The notes beneath the pieces were generated by a model. It made no database searches. It saw only the letters and a program-made list of their open reading frames with translations, and was not told where the DNA came from. Positions 17,390 to 26,768 of a stretch of DNA of 64,000 bases are shown here, piece after piece. This DNA comes from Bacteroidota bacterium (GTDB lineage: Bacteria; Bacteroidota; Bacteroidia; Bacteroidales; FEN-979), in NCBI GenBank assembly GCA_026391775.1, contig JAPLDK010000010.1, forward strand, positions 1 to 64,000. Reading direction: 5' to 3'. The stretch's first letter is position 1; every line of letters begins with the position of its first letter. The position numbers were made by a program, and so were the translations under genes.

Positions 17390-18760
17390 TTATTTCCAGC
17401 CACCTCCAAGTGCGAGGTATAAAGTAACAATGCTCTGGAGAGAGTTCAGCTGGGCCTGTGACAGTTGGAGTTCAGCCTGGTAAAGCAGCCTCTGGGCATT
17501 GATTACGTCAAGGTAACTTGCGTATCCGGCATTGTATAACTGGTTTGAAAGATCAAAAGCAGTCTGTGCGGCATTTTTCAGGATTCTGTTTTGAATGACC
17601 ATTTCATGTTCTTTGTTTACGGATAGCATCCCGTCGGAGACCTCGCCGATTGCGGTATAGATTGCTTTCTGGTATGTTGCCAGTATTTCCTCATTGTAAG
17701 CCTGGGCTTTGTGCAAATTGGCTCTTAGTTTGCCCCATCCGAATATGGGTGCAACAAGGCCTCCCACGGCTGATCCTATTATTCCTGCGCCGAGAGTGGA
17801 ATAGCCCACACTCGCATTGATGCTGAGTGTAGGCAGCATCATGCCCCGGGCAACACCAATCTGAGCATTGGCCGATACAAGTTGCTGTTCTGCAGCGATA
17901 AGATCAGGCCTTCGAACAATAAGACGCGAAGGGATGCCTGTTTTAGGGAGTATATTCGTATCGATCTGCGCCATCAGTGGGCTGCCAACTTTGACTTCTC
18001 CGGGAAGATCTCCCAGCAGGAGTTTGAGTGCATTTTCCTGAATGCCGAAAGCTCTCTCCAATGCCGGGATCTGCGTTTTTACCGTGGCAAGTTCAGCTTC
18101 CGCTTGCGCAACAACGAGTCCCGACGCTGTTCCGGCTATCATTTTTGCCTTTACAAGGGCAAGAGCCTCTTCGCGGATCCTCACATTGTCCTTTGTTATA
18201 TAAAGTTCGTCCCGGTATTCAATAAGATTGTAATATCCCTGTGCAATGCTTGAGATCAGGTTGATGTATGTGGCTTGTTTATAAGCTTCCTGGGATAGCA
18301 TCTGGGCCCTGGCCGACTCTTTGGCACGCCTGAGCTTGCCCCAGATATCCAATTCCCATTGAAGGTTGCCGACCCCGTAAGCATCTTTGTATTCCACTGT
18401 GCCTGAGGGAGGCGTCTGACCATTCTGATAAGATGCAGCACCCTGAACTCCAATGGATGGGAACAATTCTGCTCTTGCGGCTTTGAACTGCGCCCTGGCC
18501 TCATTAACCCTGGCAAATGCTATCCGGAGGTCGAAATTCGCTTGCAGGCCTTTGTTGATCAGGTTATGCAAAACGGTATCCCTGAAAAGTTTTGTCCATG
18601 ATGTATCGGCAAATGAAAGCGTGTCGGTCTGGTTTGCAAATCTGTATTTCTTACCCAGGTCGGTGGCCGGGCGTTTGTAGTTTGGACCGATTTTGCAGCC
18701 ATTTATACCACCAATAAGGATTGCGGCAAAAAGGAGTATTATAAATTTCTTTGAGATCAT
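17390..18760 (-). CDS. RND efflux outer-membrane lipoprotein (OprM/NodT-type)
   Basis: A 456-residue TolC-family channel with a lipoprotein signal (ILIGGINGC, Cys at about 22) followed by IGPNYKRP, the standard OprM/NodT opening. Two long helical hairpins with the repeats LRIAFARVNEARAQFKAARA and LIAAEQQLVSANAQIGVARG are the tunnel helices. It forms the outer-membrane exit duct for the pump encoded immediately upstream (gap 26 nt). Order on the minus strand: adaptor, inner-membrane pump, channel, porin-like protein. Confidence 0.96.
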   Translation of the reverse strand: MISKKFIILLFAAILIGGINGCKIGPNYKRPATDLGKKYRFANQTDTLSFADTSWTKLFRDTVLHNLINKGLQANFDLRIAFARVNEARAQFKAARAELFPSIGVQGAASYQNGQTPPSGTVEYKDAYGVGNLQWELDIWGKLRRAKESARAQMLSQEAYKQATYINLISSIAQGYYNLIEYRDELYITKDNVRIREEALALVKAKMIAGTASGLVVAQAEAELATVKTQIPALERAFGIQENALKLLLGDLPGEVKVGSPLMAQIDTNILPKTGIPSRLIVRRPDLIAAEQQLVSANAQIGVARGMMLPTLSINASVGYSTLGAGIIGSAVGGLVAPIFGWGKLRANLHKAQAYNEEILATYQKAIYTAIGEVSDGMLSVNKEHEMVIQNRILKNAAQTAFDLSNQLYNAGYASYLDVINAQRLLYQAELQLSQAQLNSLQSIVTLYLALGGGWK

Positions 18761-18786
18761 ATCAGGTAATTAAGTATGATTGAACG

Positions 18787-21700
18787 TTACTTTTTTTCGG
18801 TGGTTTCTGTTAGGGTTGCTGGCTTCTTTTTCTTTATCTTCTCATCCAGCTTTTCGAATATAATATACAAGGTAGGCACAACAAGCACACCACAGAAGGT
18901 TGCCATGAGCATACCCCCGAAAACGGAAGTGCCGAGTGCGTGACGGCTGTTTGCGCCAGCGCCGGTAGCGATAACCAATGGTACGACCCCAAGTATAAAA
19001 GCGAAAGATGTCATAAGGATAGGCCTGAAACGGAGTTTTGCTCCTGCAACAGTTGCTTCAAAAAGTTCCATTCCCCCCTCGTATTTCTGTTTTGCAAACT
19101 CAACAATCAGGATGGCGTTTTTCGCAACAAGCCCGATTAGCATGATGAGGCCGATCTGGGCAAAAATGTTGTTCTGAAGGCCGCGGACCCATTGCAGACC
19201 AAAAGCCCCGAAGATCCCGAAGGGGAGAGCCAGGAGGATAGGCAGGGGGAGAAGCCAGCTTTCATACTGGGCACAAAGAAGCAGGTATACGAAAACGAAG
19301 CACATGGCAAAGATGAACGGAGCCTGGCCTCCGGAAATCAGTTCCTCCCGGGTGTTCCCCGAGTATTCGTAGCCAAAGCCGTAAGGCAGGGTCTTTGCTG
19401 CTACCTCCTGCACTGCTTCAATTGCCTGACCGGTAGAATAACCAGGGGACGGATTCGCAGTCATATCGGAAGAACTGAACAGGTTAAACCGCTTTACAAT
19501 ATCGGGGCCCGAGACCGGCTTGATGGATAACAAAGTCCCCAGGGGTACCATGCCACCAACCGTATTTTTTACATAGATCTTCTGCAGGTCTTCGGGATTT
19601 GCCCTGTACTTCCCGTCGGCCTGAATGATTACCCTGTATGATTTACCGAATTTGTTAAAGTCATTCACGTAATAACTTCCGAACATGGCCTGGAGAGCAC
19701 CATAAATCTCGCTGATCGAAACTCCCATTTTCTTTGCCTTGTCGTTGTCAAGGTCAATAAAGAACTGAGGGACGTCGTTTCGGGTGGATGTGAAAATCGA
19801 AGAGATCTCTTTCCGTTTATTCATTTCGGCAACAAAAGCGCCTGTAACCTGGGCAAGTTTTGCGGAACCGGATCCCGTTTTATCCTCGAGCTGGAATTCC
19901 AAACCTCCGGTTTTTCCTAAACCGGGAATTGCAGGAGGGTTGAAGGCCATACAAATTCCGCCAGGTATATGCATCATCTTAGCCTGGACCTCTGCAATAA
20001 TATCATCGGCCGACCTTGACCTTTTATCCCATGGAACAAGATTGATAAATGCCATTGCATTGGTTGTGTTCACCGAATTGTCTAGAATACTGTATCCCGG
20101 AACAATGAGGTAGTATTTAACGCCTTCGGTTTTTGAAAGGATGTCTTCCACCTTCTGCATCACCTTGTCGGTACGCTCCAGGGAGGCAGCCTTTGGTGTT
20201 GAAGCATTGATGAAGAAATATCCCTGGTCTTCGGAAGGGATAAAACCCGTTGGCAGGGTTTTCATGATAAAAACCATCAGTACCGAAACGATGATCAGGA
20301 ACATAACAGGTCTGGAAGTATGGTGCAGAAAATTCATTACAAGTTTGCCATATCCCTCGACGGTTTTTTCAAAGCCCTTGTTGAACCCGTTGAAAAATTT
20401 CCCTATGAGCCCCTTCTTTTGAGTTGTGGGCCTTAAAATAATGGCGCATAATGCAGGGCTGAGAATAAGTGCGAGAACTGCAGAAATTAAAATGGATGCA
20501 ATAAGAGTCAGGGCAAACTGACGGTACATCACACCTGTGGTTCCTCCAAGGAATGTAACAGGCACAAATACCGCGCAAAGGACAAGTGTGATTGTTATAA
20601 TTGCACCGGTAATTTCCTTCATAGTCTCCCTGGCGGCGTCAAGTGGTTTCATATGAAGGTGGTCTATTTTCTCCTGGATGGCCTCCAGTACCACTATGGC
20701 ATCGTCGACGACAATCCCAATGGCAAGGACAAGGGCAAAGAGGGTAAGCAGGTTGATGGAGAAATGGAAGAAAGTAAATGCTGCAAGGGCTCCGACCAGT
20801 GAAATCGGTACCGTTATAGCAGGGATAAGCGTTGCTCTCCAATCCTGAAGGAAAATGAAAACTACAATGAACACCAGGATAAACGCCTCAATAAGGGTTT
20901 TAATGACTTCGTCGATGGATGCGCTCACAAAAGCCGTTGTGTCAAGAGCAACCTGATACGTGATTCCTTTCGGGAATTCTTTGGCCAGTTCATCAAGTGC
21001 GCCATCGCAGGCCTTCTTCACGGCAAGGGAGTTTGATCCGGGCGACTGGTAGACTGCAACTGCAGGTGCCGTCTTGCCGTTCAGCCTTGAATAGGAGTCA
21101 TAAGTCTTAAGGCCAAGTTCAGCCCTTCCCACATCCCTGATGCGGACAAATGAGCCATCGGGGTTAGAGCGGATCACAATGTTCTCGAATTCTTTTTCTT
21201 CGGTGAACCTACCTTTAACACGAATGACATAACTGACCTGTTGTCCCACAGCTGCAGGGTTTTTGCCGATCTGGCCCGGAGCCGATTCAAGGTTCTGGTC
21301 TCTGATAGCCTTCTCAACGTCCTGGGCGGTGATGCTGAGACCTGCCATTCGTTCCGGGTTAAGCCATATCCGCATGGAATAATCGTCCCCACCAAATAGC
21401 TGGACATCTCCTACCCCGTTTATACGTTTTAGTACGTTGACAATATTAATATTACAATAATTTGCCAGGAACTTGGTGTCATATGCAGTGTCGGATGAAC
21501 TCAGGGTATACAAGGCAAGGATAGCAGGGTTCTTTTTCATGATTATGACCCCGCTCTGGTTGACTTCCTGGGGAAGGACGTTGAAAGCCCTCTGTGCCCT
21601 GTTCTGAACGTTTACAGTTGCCATATCGGGATCAGTTCCAACTTCAAAGTAGACCGTGATCAAACAGGATCCGTCATTAGCGCATTGCGACTGCATATAG

Positions 21701-21927
21701 ATCATGTTGTCGACGCCATTGATCTGCTCTTCAAGCGGGACTGCAGTGGTCTTCTGAACCACCTCGGCACTTGCACCGGGATAGTAGGCAGTTACTGTCA
21801 CTGTGGGAGGCACCACGTCGGGATACTGGGATATGGGCAATGTGAACATAGCCAGAATCCCGACCAGGGTGATCAGTATTGCGATAACTGAGGACAATAT
21901 CGGGCGGGTGATAAAACTTTGAAGCAT
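18787..21927 (-). CDS. RND multidrug efflux permease (HAE1/AcrB-type)
   Basis: A 1046-residue inner-membrane proton/drug antiporter, the usual length for AcrB/MexB. The N-terminus (FITRPILSSVIAILITLVG) is canonical. The proton-relay aspartates are in GIVVDDAIVVLEAIQE and the relay Lys in GLVAKNAILIVEFAKQ. Two large periplasmic porter segments lie between helices 1-2 and 7-8, and SQYPDVVPPTVTV opens the first. It works with the adaptor upstream and the channel downstream to expel hydrophobic compounds; substrate cannot be read from sequence. The C-terminus is Lys-rich (EKIKKKKPATLTETTEKK). Confidence 0.97.
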   Translation of the reverse strand: MLQSFITRPILSSVIAILITLVGILAMFTLPISQYPDVVPPTVTVTAYYPGASAEVVQKTTAVPLEEQINGVDNMIYMQSQCANDGSCLITVYFEVGTDPDMATVNVQNRAQRAFNVLPQEVNQSGVIIMKKNPAILALYTLSSSDTAYDTKFLANYCNINIVNVLKRINGVGDVQLFGGDDYSMRIWLNPERMAGLSITAQDVEKAIRDQNLESAPGQIGKNPAAVGQQVSYVIRVKGRFTEEKEFENIVIRSNPDGSFVRIRDVGRAELGLKTYDSYSRLNGKTAPAVAVYQSPGSNSLAVKKACDGALDELAKEFPKGITYQVALDTTAFVSASIDEVIKTLIEAFILVFIVVFIFLQDWRATLIPAITVPISLVGALAAFTFFHFSINLLTLFALVLAIGIVVDDAIVVLEAIQEKIDHLHMKPLDAARETMKEITGAIITITLVLCAVFVPVTFLGGTTGVMYRQFALTLIASILISAVLALILSPALCAIILRPTTQKKGLIGKFFNGFNKGFEKTVEGYGKLVMNFLHHTSRPVMFLIIVSVLMVFIMKTLPTGFIPSEDQGYFFINASTPKAASLERTDKVMQKVEDILSKTEGVKYYLIVPGYSILDNSVNTTNAMAFINLVPWDKRSRSADDIIAEVQAKMMHIPGGICMAFNPPAIPGLGKTGGLEFQLEDKTGSGSAKLAQVTGAFVAEMNKRKEISSIFTSTRNDVPQFFIDLDNDKAKKMGVSISEIYGALQAMFGSYYVNDFNKFGKSYRVIIQADGKYRANPEDLQKIYVKNTVGGMVPLGTLLSIKPVSGPDIVKRFNLFSSSDMTANPSPGYSTGQAIEAVQEVAAKTLPYGFGYEYSGNTREELISGGQAPFIFAMCFVFVYLLLCAQYESWLLPLPILLALPFGIFGAFGLQWVRGLQNNIFAQIGLIMLIGLVAKNAILIVEFAKQKYEGGMELFEATVAGAKLRFRPILMTSFAFILGVVPLVIATGAGANSRHALGTSVFGGMLMATFCGVLVVPTLYIIFEKLDEKIKKKKPATLTETTEKK

Positions 21928-21958
21928 ATTTCCGGATTATTTGTTACAATTAAAATTT

Positions 21959-22010
21959 GTATCGTGATTAGCGTGATATCGTGATGTTTTCGTAAATCGT
22001 AAATCGTAAT
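21959..22010. repeat. short tandem/interspersed repeats between adaptor and pump genes
   Basis: A 52-bp stretch made of ATCGTGAT-like and CGTAAAT units (ATCGTGATTAGCGTGATATC, then CGTAAATCGTAAATCGTAAT). It fills most of the 84-bp gap between the adaptor stop and the pump start, unusually long for this operon. It resembles the GAAATAGC array at 13792-13823 in style but not in sequence. Confidence 0.7.
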
Positions 22011-22011
22011 T

Positions 22012-23175
22012 CTAGAGCGCTCCAGGTCCTGGCAATGTCAAAGTATCGGGCATCAGCACCGGTTTTATCGTCATGCCTTCCTGGAATTTCTGGAATCCTT
22101 CAAGCATGATACTGGATCCCGGCTTCAGACCCGCATTGACCACGATCTTGTTCTCAAAACTGCGGCCGATGGCAACCGGGACTCGGTTTACCTTGTTGTC
22201 CGGCCCTACCTCAAAGGCAAAATACTTCCCCTGAACAATTGTAAGAGCGCTTTGAGGAACAATCACGGTACTATCCCTTTCCCCCAGCACCAGTTGTACC
22301 TGGCAATAGTTACCGGGTTTAATTATATGGTCGGGATTGGCCACTTTGGCTCTCAGTGCAATGGTCCCTGTATTGGGATTGATGTTTCTGTCCATAAAGT
22401 CGATATCTCCTGAAATAGGATATTTCTTTTTGTCTGCAAGTGTCAGGTAAACCTTGATGGGGCCGTGCTTTAGGAGCTGTCCTTTATGGTTGGAAACATA
22501 TCTCATAATGGCAAGATAATCCGTTTCGTTCATCTGAAAATTAACATACATGGGATCAACGGCTGAAACTGTGGCTAACAGCGTGCTTTCGCCCCTCCCC
22601 ACAAGGTTACCCGGTCTCACCTGCACTGACCCTATATAGCCTGTTATAGGGGAATCCATGTCGGTGTAGGAGAGATTCAGAGTAGACTGCTCAAGGTCGG
22701 CTTTGGAGCTGGCTACAGCAGCCCTGGTTTGCTTTTCGGTAGTGACAGCGACATCATAGTCGTTCTGGCTTATGGCATTGGTAGCCAGCAGGGGCTTAAG
22801 CCTGGCTACATCCAATTTGGCCTTTTCCCAGGCAGCTGTCTTGCTGTCAAGATCGGCTTTGGAATAATCCAGTGTGTTCTGGTACTGATCCTTTTCAATA
22901 GTAAACAGGTGCTGGCCTTTATGTACCATAGATCCTTCCTCGAAAGACCAATTCATGAGATACCCTTCAACCCTGGCCCGGATGTCAATCGTGGGAATGC
23001 CCTCAGCCTGACCGACCATATCAAGGAAAATCGGTACGGTGCTCCCTTTTAACTGCATCACTTTGAACTCGGGAGCCTGGACCGGCCCCTTGTCTTTGGA
23101 TTTACATGCAGGTGTTATTAAAATCGCAATAACTGCGATTAACCAAAGCAGATGGCTAGTATATTTCTCTGTCAT
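22012..23175 (-). CDS. RND efflux periplasmic adaptor lipoprotein (MFP)
   Basis: A 387-residue AcrA/MexA-type membrane fusion protein. The start at 23175 begins a lipoprotein signal (ILITPAC, Cys at about 24) and fits the promoter at 23203-23235; the longer ORF start at 23250 lies upstream of that promoter. Domains: lipoyl/barrel-sandwich (IRARVEGYLMNWSFEEGSMV), helical hairpin (about 100-180), second lipoyl half (SPITGYIGSVQVRPGNLVG), then beta-barrel and membrane-proximal domains. It couples the pump to the outer-membrane channel. First gene of the operon. Confidence 0.96.
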   Translation of the reverse strand: MTEKYTSHLLWLIAVIAILITPACKSKDKGPVQAPEFKVMQLKGSTVPIFLDMVGQAEGIPTIDIRARVEGYLMNWSFEEGSMVHKGQHLFTIEKDQYQNTLDYSKADLDSKTAAWEKAKLDVARLKPLLATNAISQNDYDVAVTTEKQTRAAVASSKADLEQSTLNLSYTDMDSPITGYIGSVQVRPGNLVGRGESTLLATVSAVDPMYVNFQMNETDYLAIMRYVSNHKGQLLKHGPIKVYLTLADKKKYPISGDIDFMDRNINPNTGTIALRAKVANPDHIIKPGNYCQVQLVLGERDSTVIVPQSALTIVQGKYFAFEVGPDNKVNRVPVAIGRSFENKIVVNAGLKPGSSIMLEGFQKFQEGMTIKPVLMPDTLTLPGPGAL

Positions 23176-23202
23176 AACGGATAAATTTGTTGTGTTAATG
23201 AT

Positions 23203-23235
23203 CAAAATTATAAATAAAGTTTGTTCCTTGCCAAA
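23203..23235 (-). promoter_or_regulatory. RND efflux operon promoter
   Basis: Minus-strand TTTG (23235-23232), 21 nt, then TAATTTTG (23210-23203). Transcription would begin near 23196, about 20 nt before the adaptor ATG. No regulator gene (TetR or AraC type) lies beside it. Confidence 0.6.
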
Positions 23236-23261
23236 TAAAATGTGATTCATAACCTATTTTT

Positions 23262-23269
23262 TAATTTTG
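23262..23269 (+). promoter_or_regulatory. -7 element for the 23297 gene
   Basis: TAATTTTG matches TANNTTTG, about 28 nt before the ATG at 23297. The alternative TTG start at 23267 overlaps this element and is therefore unlikely. Confidence 0.5.
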
Positions 23270-23296
23270 CTGCAGCATAAAATTGAAGGGCCGATA

Positions 23297-25984
23297 ATGC
23301 GAAAAGTCTTAATTACACTATTTCTTCTGATTCTTATGGAGTCTCCCGTCTTTTCCCAACAGGCTTTCCGGTACTATGCGGGCAGAAACGCATGGAGACT
23401 TCCTTATTCTGGTTACTACCGGCAAAGTTCAAACTACGGGAACGATATCCTGGAGGAACTGGCCAAGGACTTTCTCAAGCCCCCAAAGTTTGTCAATATT
23501 ACCATCGGATTCAGGGAAGAGATCTCCCTGCTGCATATGAACCAGTCTTCGTACCAGGCCATTCTGACACTTTCGGGTTTCAGCTTGTCGGGTTACCTTC
23601 AGTACCGTTCTTTTCCCATGGAAGAGGTCCTGATGCCATCAGGATTCAGGTTTGCACTAAAGTTATCTACAAAGCTTGATACAGGAAGCTACTCAATGAA
23701 TGAGTTTAAAGGAGTAGATCCCATGAAATCACCCGGTCTGGCTTTCAGGGCGACTTATCTTGTAATGGATACCGCGGTAGACACCCTGATAGCGGGAAAT
23801 TTCTCTTTTTCATATTCTGAAGCCTGCTGGCAACAATTTTATACCAGAAAGAGCCTGATCGATGATTATTATGCTTCTGTGGCAATGATCGACAGCCTTG
23901 ACATTGAAGTGCAAAAATGGGATATCACGGATCCCCGGCTGATTCCCATAAATTATATCCGGCTTTCCGAACTTGTCAGGATGCTTGACCTTATTCGTGA
24001 ACGGAATTTCGGGAATTCGCTTATTGACGGAGGAGGCGACTCAAAACATCTTCTCGAAAAGAACCTGGCTTTATATAAAATCTCAAGGACGTGCCAGTTC
24101 AACCTGGCTGAAACCCTCGAAAAGTCCGGAGTTATTAAAGCCTCTACTTCACCTGACAGCATCAATGACTATTTTATTGAACGGCTGATGAGGTACATCC
24201 GGTTCAGCTCACTGATGGATAATATGCAAGGCAGGATATATCAGGATTACCTTAATACCTGGTATTCAAAACATGTTTTTGAAAATGACGCTGATTTTAT
24301 AAAGTCCATACTTATCCGCATGTTTCCTGATGCACAGCCTGATACACTTCTTTCGTGGGCATCTGAAAACCTGATGCAGGCGTACCGAAGGAAAGCGAAA
24401 GGTCTTATTACTGAAAAGAAATTTTCGGATGCGGTTCTGCTTATGGAAAATGCACGCAGCATGGTAGCAGTTAACCCATATCTGAAGAATCAGAATGGCT
24501 GGGAACATCTGATGTCGGAAGCAGTGAACGGGATATACAACTCCTATGCGGGTATCGCTTCAAGCAGTCTTGATGGAGGTAATGAAAGTTTTGCAATGGA
24601 ATACCTGCAGAAAGCTGAGAAATACAGGGAGCAATACCCGGTTTATATTACTTCCGATTCCATTTATCGCAGGGTTTATAGAGCCATCTTTATCGGGCAG
24701 CTTGATCATTGTAATAGTCTGCTTGAAGAAGGCAGTTATCCGGAGGCCCTGGAATGCCTGAAAAGCTGTGAACAAAAATACAAGGGAAAGGCATTAGAGA
24801 TACTGGCTCCGGATATAAGCGTAAAAGAAGAAAAAGCGCGCATGGGAATTATTAAGGGCCTTGCAGGTAAAAGCCTGAGAGAACTGAAGCAGGGTTTTCA
24901 GGATAGTGCCCTGGCTTATTTCGAAAGGGCTGCGGCCATGGTTAAGGATTTGAACCCCGTAAGCAGGAATGTGGCGGCGCTTGATTCACTGGCGCCTTCG
25001 ATCGCCGTAATACGCGCCCGCAAGATTAATGCACTTGCTTCGGCCTATTACCACCAACGGCAGTTTTCAAGGGCAATCCTGCAGTTTGAACAGGCCGGGA
25101 AAATTTCGGCAGAGTATACAATCCCAGCTGACCCTTTTGCCGATTCCCTTTATCATCAATCATGCAAACAATGGCTTCTTGACAGGATATCGCAGGAGCA
25201 ACGGCTGATCTGGAGCGACAAACCTGACTCAGCAGCCAGCTTCCTCACACTCGCAAAAGAAACAGCTAAAAGCAAGGGACTGGATAAAGACACGGATATT
25301 CTCAAAGCTATTGCACTATACAATTCCAGAATAAACAATCAGACCTGTGAGCTTATGGAGGATAGCCTGGTTTTATTCAATATCAGGGCAGGGAGATGTT
25401 TCGCAATACATAACTATAACCGTGGCATCAGAATTCTGCAGAATGCCATTCATCAGGCCGGCAGGATGTCATTCTGCAATTTTAATGTAACAGCCATGCA
25501 GGATTCCCTGGCCAAATACAATGATCCCGCAGAATACATGACGAAGCTGGACGAAGTAAATATCTGTATGGCGGCCGGGGAGTATGAGAGAGGGCTGCAG
25601 ATTCTCGCTGCCAATGAGAAGTTCTACTCCGGGAATCGTATAGATCATTTCGGAATTCCCCTGACTTCGGTATACGATTACGTATTGGCCAAAGCCAATC
25701 CTTTCATTTCGATGCGGGCCCTTGATTATTATACTTTTAATGATCCTGTGGAAGCCTTGCGCTATCTGATGCTTTTGCATGTGCAGGGAATGCCCGACGA
25801 CCAGTCTTTTATCTGCCAGGAGAAACTTGCCCGATCACTGGCGGCCAGGGATAAACTTGTATATGGCAATGCCGACCCTCAGAACATAGTGCGCCGGTAC
25901 TCTGCTTCAAGTGCATGGATGGGCCGGTTTACCGAAGTTTACATTCAGGAATGGAAAAACAAAGCACTCAGACAGTCCAAATAA
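23297..25984 (+). CDS. large exported protein with TPR-like helical repeats, unknown function
   Basis: An 895-residue protein with a signal peptide (about 1-21, PVFS-Q). The N-terminal 200 residues are beta-rich; the remainder is helical with TPR-like pairs, for example ESFAMEYLQKAEKYREQYP, YPEALECLKSCEQKYKGKA and FSRAILQFEQAGKISAEYT. No catalytic motif and no known family recognised. No sorting domain or lipobox, so it is probably periplasmic. It is divergent from the efflux operon and 34 bp upstream of the peptidase E gene, with which it may be cotranscribed. Confidence 0.75.
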   Translation: MRKVLITLFLLILMESPVFSQQAFRYYAGRNAWRLPYSGYYRQSSNYGNDILEELAKDFLKPPKFVNITIGFREEISLLHMNQSSYQAILTLSGFSLSGYLQYRSFPMEEVLMPSGFRFALKLSTKLDTGSYSMNEFKGVDPMKSPGLAFRATYLVMDTAVDTLIAGNFSFSYSEACWQQFYTRKSLIDDYYASVAMIDSLDIEVQKWDITDPRLIPINYIRLSELVRMLDLIRERNFGNSLIDGGGDSKHLLEKNLALYKISRTCQFNLAETLEKSGVIKASTSPDSINDYFIERLMRYIRFSSLMDNMQGRIYQDYLNTWYSKHVFENDADFIKSILIRMFPDAQPDTLLSWASENLMQAYRRKAKGLITEKKFSDAVLLMENARSMVAVNPYLKNQNGWEHLMSEAVNGIYNSYAGIASSSLDGGNESFAMEYLQKAEKYREQYPVYITSDSIYRRVYRAIFIGQLDHCNSLLEEGSYPEALECLKSCEQKYKGKALEILAPDISVKEEKARMGIIKGLAGKSLRELKQGFQDSALAYFERAAAMVKDLNPVSRNVAALDSLAPSIAVIRARKINALASAYYHQRQFSRAILQFEQAGKISAEYTIPADPFADSLYHQSCKQWLLDRISQEQRLIWSDKPDSAASFLTLAKETAKSKGLDKDTDILKAIALYNSRINNQTCELMEDSLVLFNIRAGRCFAIHNYNRGIRILQNAIHQAGRMSFCNFNVTAMQDSLAKYNDPAEYMTKLDEVNICMAAGEYERGLQILAANEKFYSGNRIDHFGIPLTSVYDYVLAKANPFISMRALDYYTFNDPVEALRYLMLLHVQGMPDDQSFICQEKLARSLAARDKLVYGNADPQNIVRRYSASSAWMGRFTEVYIQEWKNKALRQSK

Positions 25985-26018
25985 AATTCAATTAACTTTA
26001 CTCCTTAAACCTATTGTT

Positions 26019-26759
26019 ATGCATAGAACCCTTCTTCTGATCAGCAATTCAACCAATTCCGGTGAGGAATATCTCGGCTGGCCCAGGCCATATATCGATA
26101 GTTTTTTTAAAAAATTTTCGGTCCGTTCTGTCCTTTTTATCCCATATGCCGGGGTTAACCTGAACCAGGAAAGCATCCTCCGGTCTTATGATGTCTATGA
26201 AGAAAGGGTCAGGGGTATTTTTGCCGGTCTCGGAGTTGAACTGGTTTCAGTACATCATTCAACCGATCCCTGCCTGGCCGTAAAAAAAGCAGAATGCATT
26301 GTGATTGGTGGGGGGAATACGTTCCATCTGGTCAAAATGATGCATGAAACCGGTATTATGCATGCAATAAAGGCACAGGTGAGGCAGGGTATACCTTATA
26401 TTGGATGGAGCGCAGGAGCAAATGTGGCATGTCCTTCTATGAAAACCACCAATGATATGCCAATCGCTGAGCCTTCTTCGTTCAACTGCCTTGACCTTAT
26501 TCCGTTCCAGATCAACCCACACTATCTGGATGCAAATCCGCTGGGCCATGCCGGAGAAACAAGGGAACAGAGAATACTTGAATTCCTGGCGGTAAACAGA
26601 GACATGAAAGTTGCCGGGTTACGCGAAGGCTGTCTTTTCTGGATAGAAGGGGAACGTATTGAACTGAAAGGAAACAAACCACTGAGAGTATTCTCTTACG
26701 GACAGGCTCCGATGGAATATGAAGAAAACGCTCCTCTGGATTTTTTGCTCAAGGAGTGA
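26019..26759 (+). CDS. pepE: peptidase E (alpha-aspartyl dipeptidase, S51)
   Basis: A 246-residue cytosolic serine dipeptidase. It contains the S51 nucleophile elbow YIGWSAGANVAC and, upstream, the glycine-rich IVIGGGNTFHLVKMM; TTNDMPI and NPHY are probable positions of the Asp and His of the triad. The opening MHRTLLLISNSTNSGEEYLG is typical of PepE, which supports the start at 26019 over the ORF start at 25911 inside the upstream gene. Known members cleave Asp-Xaa dipeptides. The length matches the family (about 230-250). Confidence 0.94.
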   Translation: MHRTLLLISNSTNSGEEYLGWPRPYIDSFFKKFSVRSVLFIPYAGVNLNQESILRSYDVYEERVRGIFAGLGVELVSVHHSTDPCLAVKKAECIVIGGGNTFHLVKMMHETGIMHAIKAQVRQGIPYIGWSAGANVACPSMKTTNDMPIAEPSSFNCLDLIPFQINPHYLDANPLGHAGETREQRILEFLAVNRDMKVAGLREGCLFWIEGERIELKGNKPLRVFSYGQAPMEYEENAPLDFLLKE

Positions 26760-26768
26760 TTGAATGTA

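Noticed and set aside
21959-22010. Possible CRISPR-like array
   Set aside because: Units are only 7-8 bp with no spacers; no cas genes in the window.
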